A stretch of 64,000 nucleotides of DNA from Pseudoscleropodium purum. Taxonomy: Eukaryota > Streptophyta > Bryopsida > Hypnales > Brachytheciaceae. The stretch spans positions 11,968,501 to 12,032,500 of the forward strand of contig OZ017796.1 of assembly GCA_963969395.1 (NCBI GenBank), in the 5' to 3' direction. The first letter of the stretch is position 1. Every line of letters starts with the position of its first letter. The notes below the pieces were generated by a model, which saw nothing but the letters and a program-made list of their open reading frames with translations, searched no databases and was not told the origin of the DNA. Shown here piece by piece: positions 60,217-64,000 of this stretch. The translations under genes were made by a program, and so were the position numbers.

Positions 60217-60674
60217 CAGGGTTGACAAATCAGTACGTCCGCCCCAAAATAGTGTCCGTAACCCGGACGTCCATCCTCACGGATGCCAGTGGACGTAGCA
60301 TCCCTCCCGCCGTCAAAAGGCGGACGGGCAAGGCGGGGCGGACGGGCGGGGCGGCTTAGAAAACTCGTTTTGGGTTTTTTTGTTTTGATTGTTTTCACCA
60401 ATGAGAGATTGAGAGTGAAGTCATTTGGATTTGGATTTTTCTTATATTGCAATTGCGATTCAATAGAGTTGTATATCACTATTTATATAAAAGCTAAAAT
60501 ATGAAATCTATTTTTGCGGTCGGGGGAAACAGGGCGGTCGAAGTGGACAGGGCAAACGGGGCGGTCCCGGCGGACGTTGCGCTGCGTCCGCCGGGACCGC
60601 GAATGTCAGCGGACGTTGCGGATACAGCGTCCACGTCCGGACGTCCCGGACGTTTGACTGTCCTGTCAACCCTG
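60217..60674. mobile_element. hAT-type MITE, 458 bp, with perfect 8-bp target duplication
   Basis: The ends are CAGGGTTGACA and its exact inverse (11 bp). GTTTGGTG stands on both sides (60209-60216 and 60675-60682), the 8-bp duplication of the hAT superfamily. The outer thirds are G+C-rich and packed with CGGACG/CGTCCG words, the subterminal repeats to which hAT transposases bind; the centre is A+T-rich. No transposase frame; the frames reported on both strands mirror the subterminal repeats. It lies between the nuclease-like and kinase-like exons of the decayed gene. Confidence 0.95.
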
Positions 60675-60995
60675 GTTTGGTGATACAAGGTGCATGATTC
60701 TTCTTGCAAGCCGCCAAAAGGGGCTTCTACTTCCAAATAGTACACAACAACACAGCTCATCAACGGTCATGCACTTGGAATTGGTAGGTTTTATGATGGG
60801 CTTGCTTCTACTTTGTCTGTCATTTTTCTTTTTAAAGCTTCAAGCAGTTTAGTAGGCTACTAATACATTGGATGCACGGTTTGCAGATCGTTTGACCCTA
60901 GAAGTGGTGAGGGCAATATTTGATGCACTTAATGTTGTGCATGCTTTTGGCATCCTTCATGGGGACATCCGGTGCGCTAACATCTTGGTTGTCGA

Positions 60996-61012
60996 GGGGG
61001 GGGGGGGGGGGG
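60996..61012 (+). repeat. Run of 17 G within the kinase exon
   Basis: It directly follows the codons for ILVV in the catalytic-loop block and shifts the frame relative to HLIDFGFS. Homopolymer length may be a sequencing error, so the frameshift attributed to it is uncertain. Confidence 0.85.
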
Positions 61013-61135
61013 CAGGGAGGTATTCATTTGATAGATTTTGGATTTTCTCGTCCCATCACCAACACCGAAGATTGCAAGAAAGAGCGTGTACAGCTGTTGT
61101 ATATAATTAAACACTATTTTGAAAGTTTTCAATAG

Positions 61136-62950
61136 TACCCTACAATTTTAGGGGAAATAGGTGTGGGTCATCTCGGTGAGACTGTAGTCTGTTAACCCCT
61201 AACCATCTTGGGGGCCACTGGCTAGGCAAAGATCCACCGAAAGCTCAAGTTTTTTTAGGCTCATCTGCCTAGAAAGAGTCAGTATGTCGGATGGTGGCAT
61301 GAGGTGGCGTGGCGTGCAAGGGGGTCCTATAAGAATGTAATGCAGAATGAAAGGGGAAGGAGCTGGACTACGGGTACGGTTCTGGTTTCGCCAACGGTAC
61401 CCGAGACCACTCATCCGATGCTACCCTTTGTGAAGAGCTTCTGGAGTAGCATTTTTGAGCTTCCATCATCCACAGCACCAGCTAGAAGATCAGGAATTCG
61501 TCGGCACTGTTTAGACATGGTGCGGACGTAGTGAGGGAACTGTCCAAGGAGAAACGAGTTTTTTTTTGTTGCAATGGAGGTCTACATGCCCAGTCTAATT
61601 CTGGGTAAATGTCGGGAGGAAGTTGATGTGCTGTCATGGTTTAGTCGTTGTGAGTTGCCATTGGCCGGGGATGGCTATGACTCGTTGAAGTCCGGGGACC
61701 ATTCTGATTTTCTGGACTGTTAGTGGCGGAGAGTAAAGAGTTGGTCCGATACGGTCATTGACTCTCTTCCAAATGCAGATCAAGAGACGGTTTTACAAGG
61801 CTCGTAATGAAGTAGACCTCACTGTGCTGTATATTAACTGTAATATTGGTGTACCTGTGGACTTTGTTCAAAGCTACCCATCTGCCTCTTCTTTTTTTTT
61901 GCACCATGGAATTAGATTGCATCATGTCCAAGTAAATGTCTACTTATTGCCACATAAAAGGAACCTTTTTTTGCCACAAATTTTCCATTTTTATTAACCC
62001 CTATAGTCCCATTAGCCCTATGGTGGCCAAAATGCAACTTTGGGTAGCTTATATAGTCTCAATATTCATCATAATTTTGTGAAGCTCGTTCAAATGCGTG
62101 AGCTTCTTGGAAATATAACTTTTATTTCAATTAGTGCCTAAGAGCAAAAGTTATGGCACAATAAGTGTAGTTAGGTTTTTGGAATCCCTATTCCAAACGC
62201 TACCAAATTCGAACACCAGGGAATGATCTATGTAAGGTTAGTGTAGTGTGTTCAAATGTCACTTTGTACTTAAGTTTTGAAGATAGAATAAAAATTCCTT
62301 TTTATTCCCACTAAATAGCCCAAGAAACACTCAACAGTCCATTATAAGATAAAAGATTCAGCATGCATGTCCCTGTCCTGTCTAGTGTACTATTGGCTCG
62401 TGACAATAGTTCAATGTGGACTGACTTGTGTATGAATGCAATGTAGGACTTAGACTTTAGTACAGCCCACTATAGTACTTTGAAAATAGTACAAATATAT
62501 GTATTCAATATTTCAAAACAAAGTAGAATTAAGGGTTTGGAAAGGCTTACAATAAGTCACCCCAAGGCTCTAGGACAATATGGCCAATATGGCCAATATC
62601 AAGGGTTAGTACGACCTACAACCCCAAAATCACAATAAGTCAAGCAAGATACTTACTGTTTTACTAATAACTCACTAGTAACCTCACCCTTACTCCACCA
62701 ATGAACCTAAACACTCTCTTCCCTTAATATTATCTCTTTTATTAAACAATAGGTCTACCATGCATGAGAAGTCTCTTTCCTTTTTAACCTTCTTCTTAAA
62801 ATACTTAAACAAGTCCCTATTACTCCCACCTATAATCTAGACTTATAACCAAATCCTAAGTTACCCTAATCTAAACCCTAAGACTCTAAACCTTACTAGG
62901 AAGACAATATGGTCTTTTGATTATTCAATTATAACTTAATTATTTAAAAG
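61136..62950. other. Stretch with gene-like scraps but no assigned gene
   Basis: At 61304-61531 and 61574-61723 there are short plus-strand frames (75 and 49 codons) in balanced-composition DNA; the second begins MEVYMPSLILGKCREEVDVL. I recognise neither. They could be 3' UTR or remnants of a neighbouring gene. From 61980 on the sequence is A+T-rich, with AACCCCTATAG near 61996 that may be another worn terminus of the AACCCCTA family. Nothing else is seen. Confidence 0.3.
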
Positions 62951-62959
62951 ATTAAAATA

Positions 62960-64000
62960 AGTTTCCTAAATTCCAATTCTTTAAATTACCAAAATTTAAG
63001 TTAAGTTTTAAATGTAAATTCAATTTCTTAAATTGAAACTTAAATCATTTACAAACGACAATAGGTTCCTTTTTAAATTTATATCAATTGGGTATTTTTT
63101 GAAAATTAATAAATTTTTACTGTAGATTTTCATTACTGTAATTTCAAAACCAATAGATAAAATATTCTATAATCTATGATAAATAATCAAAACTTAACTA
63201 GATATTTTGTAATATGAATTTAAAGTATAAGGGCAAATATCCTCAATTTATCACTGAATCCCTAATTGTGTAACAATGACTTTTAACTGTAAGAATTGGT
63301 CATATTTGGAAATTGATAACTTGTAATGAACCCAAGAATTTCAATAATTTTAAGTTTCTGCAGTCCATATATTCTATATTTTATTATATAGAATCAAATT
63401 TTAATAAATTGAATTATTATAAAAATTCAAAATGCGAACTAAAACTCCTAAATTTACAGCTAAATCTCTAACTTAAACTTGAAACAAGGTCATTAGCTGT
63501 AAAAATTGGGCAAATTCAGAAATCAATCCCTTTGACACATGATGTACAAAATCAGTAAACTAAAATCCATTAAGAACCTTATTCTATAATGTGTCACCAG
63601 ATTTCAATAACTAATCAAAAATAAATAAATTTATATTAATAACTTCAAATCATGGAGATCAAAATCTTAAAGTACACAGCACCCAACATCTTTCAATTAT
63701 GTGACAATAAGTCCTCTGGCTGTAAAACTTAGTCAAATATTAAAATGCATAACTTTTACATACGATGACCAAATTCAGTATTCTAAACACGATTAGAGAA
63801 TCTTTACTATAATGAATCACCAAACATCATAATTTAATTAAATAAACAGAAATAATAATTTTAAAAACACAAAACAAAATGCCTGATTTGTGCACCTTCC
63901 CAACACTTTCAATTACACCGGCAAGATAGCAGCATTGAAACAGCACATCAACAATTGATCACACCGCACTCTTAACAAATTCAGCATAATTCGAGAGCAA
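62960..64000 (+). repeat. Degenerate tandem array, period about 215 bp
   Basis: The marker block GACAATAAG..., CTGTAA(A/G)AATTGG, then AAAT.CATAACTT and ACATACGATGACCAAATTCA (best in the last full unit) recurs. CTGTAA positions are 63287, 63497 and 63720 (210 and 223 bp apart), with a weaker unit near 63070. A new unit begins near 63880 and runs out of the window. A+T-rich; no gene. Confidence 0.65.

Larger units (their letters stand above)
58511..61135 (+). pseudogene. PD-(D/E)xK nuclease-like plus protein-kinase protein, Crinkler-like, decayed
   Basis: Exon 1 (ATG 58511, or upstream in-frame 58481) reads MDEDNLCEAVHQVLQERCPS. It hits an in-frame TGA at about 58679-58681 and continues in frame to a likely donor at 58728 (intron 58728-58793). 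The frame 59033-59773 (246 aa) carries a nuclease-like core: Asp107 (GQLDIVLG), then Glu121-x-Lys123 (FALVEMKRP), then Gln/Tyr in ILVQPILQLYSYLVEMELGY and YFVRCEGDNLFIFEAI. This pattern is typical of the REase-like domain found next to a kinase in Crinkler-type proteins. A TGA at 59771-59773 interrupts the frame, which goes on to a possible donor at 59977. After an acceptor at 60886 (with a TACTAATAC branch-like site) comes the kinase catalytic loop (FGILHGDIRCANILVV) and, in another frame after a run of 17 G, the magnesium-binding loop HLIDFGFSRPI. The N-lobe is not readable. In such families the protein is thought to act in the host nucleus or in conflict with parasites; here it is dead. Confidence 0.6.

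Noticed and set aside
60195..60763. Pro/Arg-rich frames on both strands
   Set aside because: They mirror the CGGACG subterminal repeats of the hAT MITE.
1..64000. LTR retrotransposon or LINE genes
   Set aside because: No reverse transcriptase, integrase or gag motif was recognised on either strand; the duplicated segments at 18.4 and 29.7 kb contain a gene and have no retroviral features.
1..64000. CRISPR array, bacterial operon, tRNA or rRNA genes
   Set aside because: Tandem repeats present are long, diverged and without spacers of even length; no tRNA-like cloverleaf or rRNA motif was recognised.

Overview
This window reads as nuclear DNA of a land plant. It is A+T-rich and gene-poor, with many copies of plant-type DNA transposons: CACTA termini of the form CACTA(C/G)AAGAAAA with 3-bp target duplications, a plant-type (DD39D) mariner, a PIF/Harbinger with separate transposase and Myb-like ORFs, a hAT-type MITE with an 8-bp duplication, and a DD34E Tc1-like transposase. 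Small islands richer in G+C carry the few gene-like stretches. Nothing looks bacterial, viral or organellar: there are no operons, Shine-Dalgarno sites, CRISPR arrays or rRNA/tRNA genes that I could recognise. A non-seed plant is my guess, but the sequence does not prove it.

Layout. 0-9.6 kb: dispersed and tandem repeats, then a mixed-composition island (about 3-9.5 kb) with one good small hypothetical ORF (5779-6141, minus) and weaker exon candidates. 9.65-10.5 kb: a CACTA MITE sits 82 bp upstream of a broken GH30 glycosidase fragment. 10.5-18.4 kb: old repeats, including a family of about 0.95 kb bounded by AACCCCTA...TAGGGGTT. 18.4-32 kb: a direct segmental duplication (18439-20475 and 29689-32035). 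Each copy carries one gene for a small secreted, basic, glycine-rich protein (19841-20101 and 31213-31527). Between the copies lie two CACTA elements, one with two other MITEs nested in it. 34.8-38.9 kb: a dead mariner with a CACTA MITE inserted in it, then a dead Tc1-like transposase. 40-57.5 kb: a satellite array of about 175-bp monomers, split by a 13.2-kb Harbinger element (42196-55361). That Harbinger contains in turn a 6.6-kb element with very long, divergent inverted arms (about 45.7-52.3 kb). 58.5-61.1 kb: a decayed multi-exon gene with a PD-(D/E)xK nuclease-like domain and a protein-kinase domain, resembling REase-kinase Crinkler-type proteins; a hAT MITE lies inside it. 62.9-64 kb: another degenerate tandem array (about 215 bp).

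The genes do not form a pathway. The history readable here is layered insertion: exact target-site duplications give an order of events at several places. The only apparently intact genes are the two glycine-rich paralogues and possibly the 120-aa ORF. The most unusual content is the nuclease-kinase pseudogene, the palindrome-bearing repeats inside the long-inverted-repeat element, and the satellite whose 174-bp spacing is restored when the Harbinger is subtracted.
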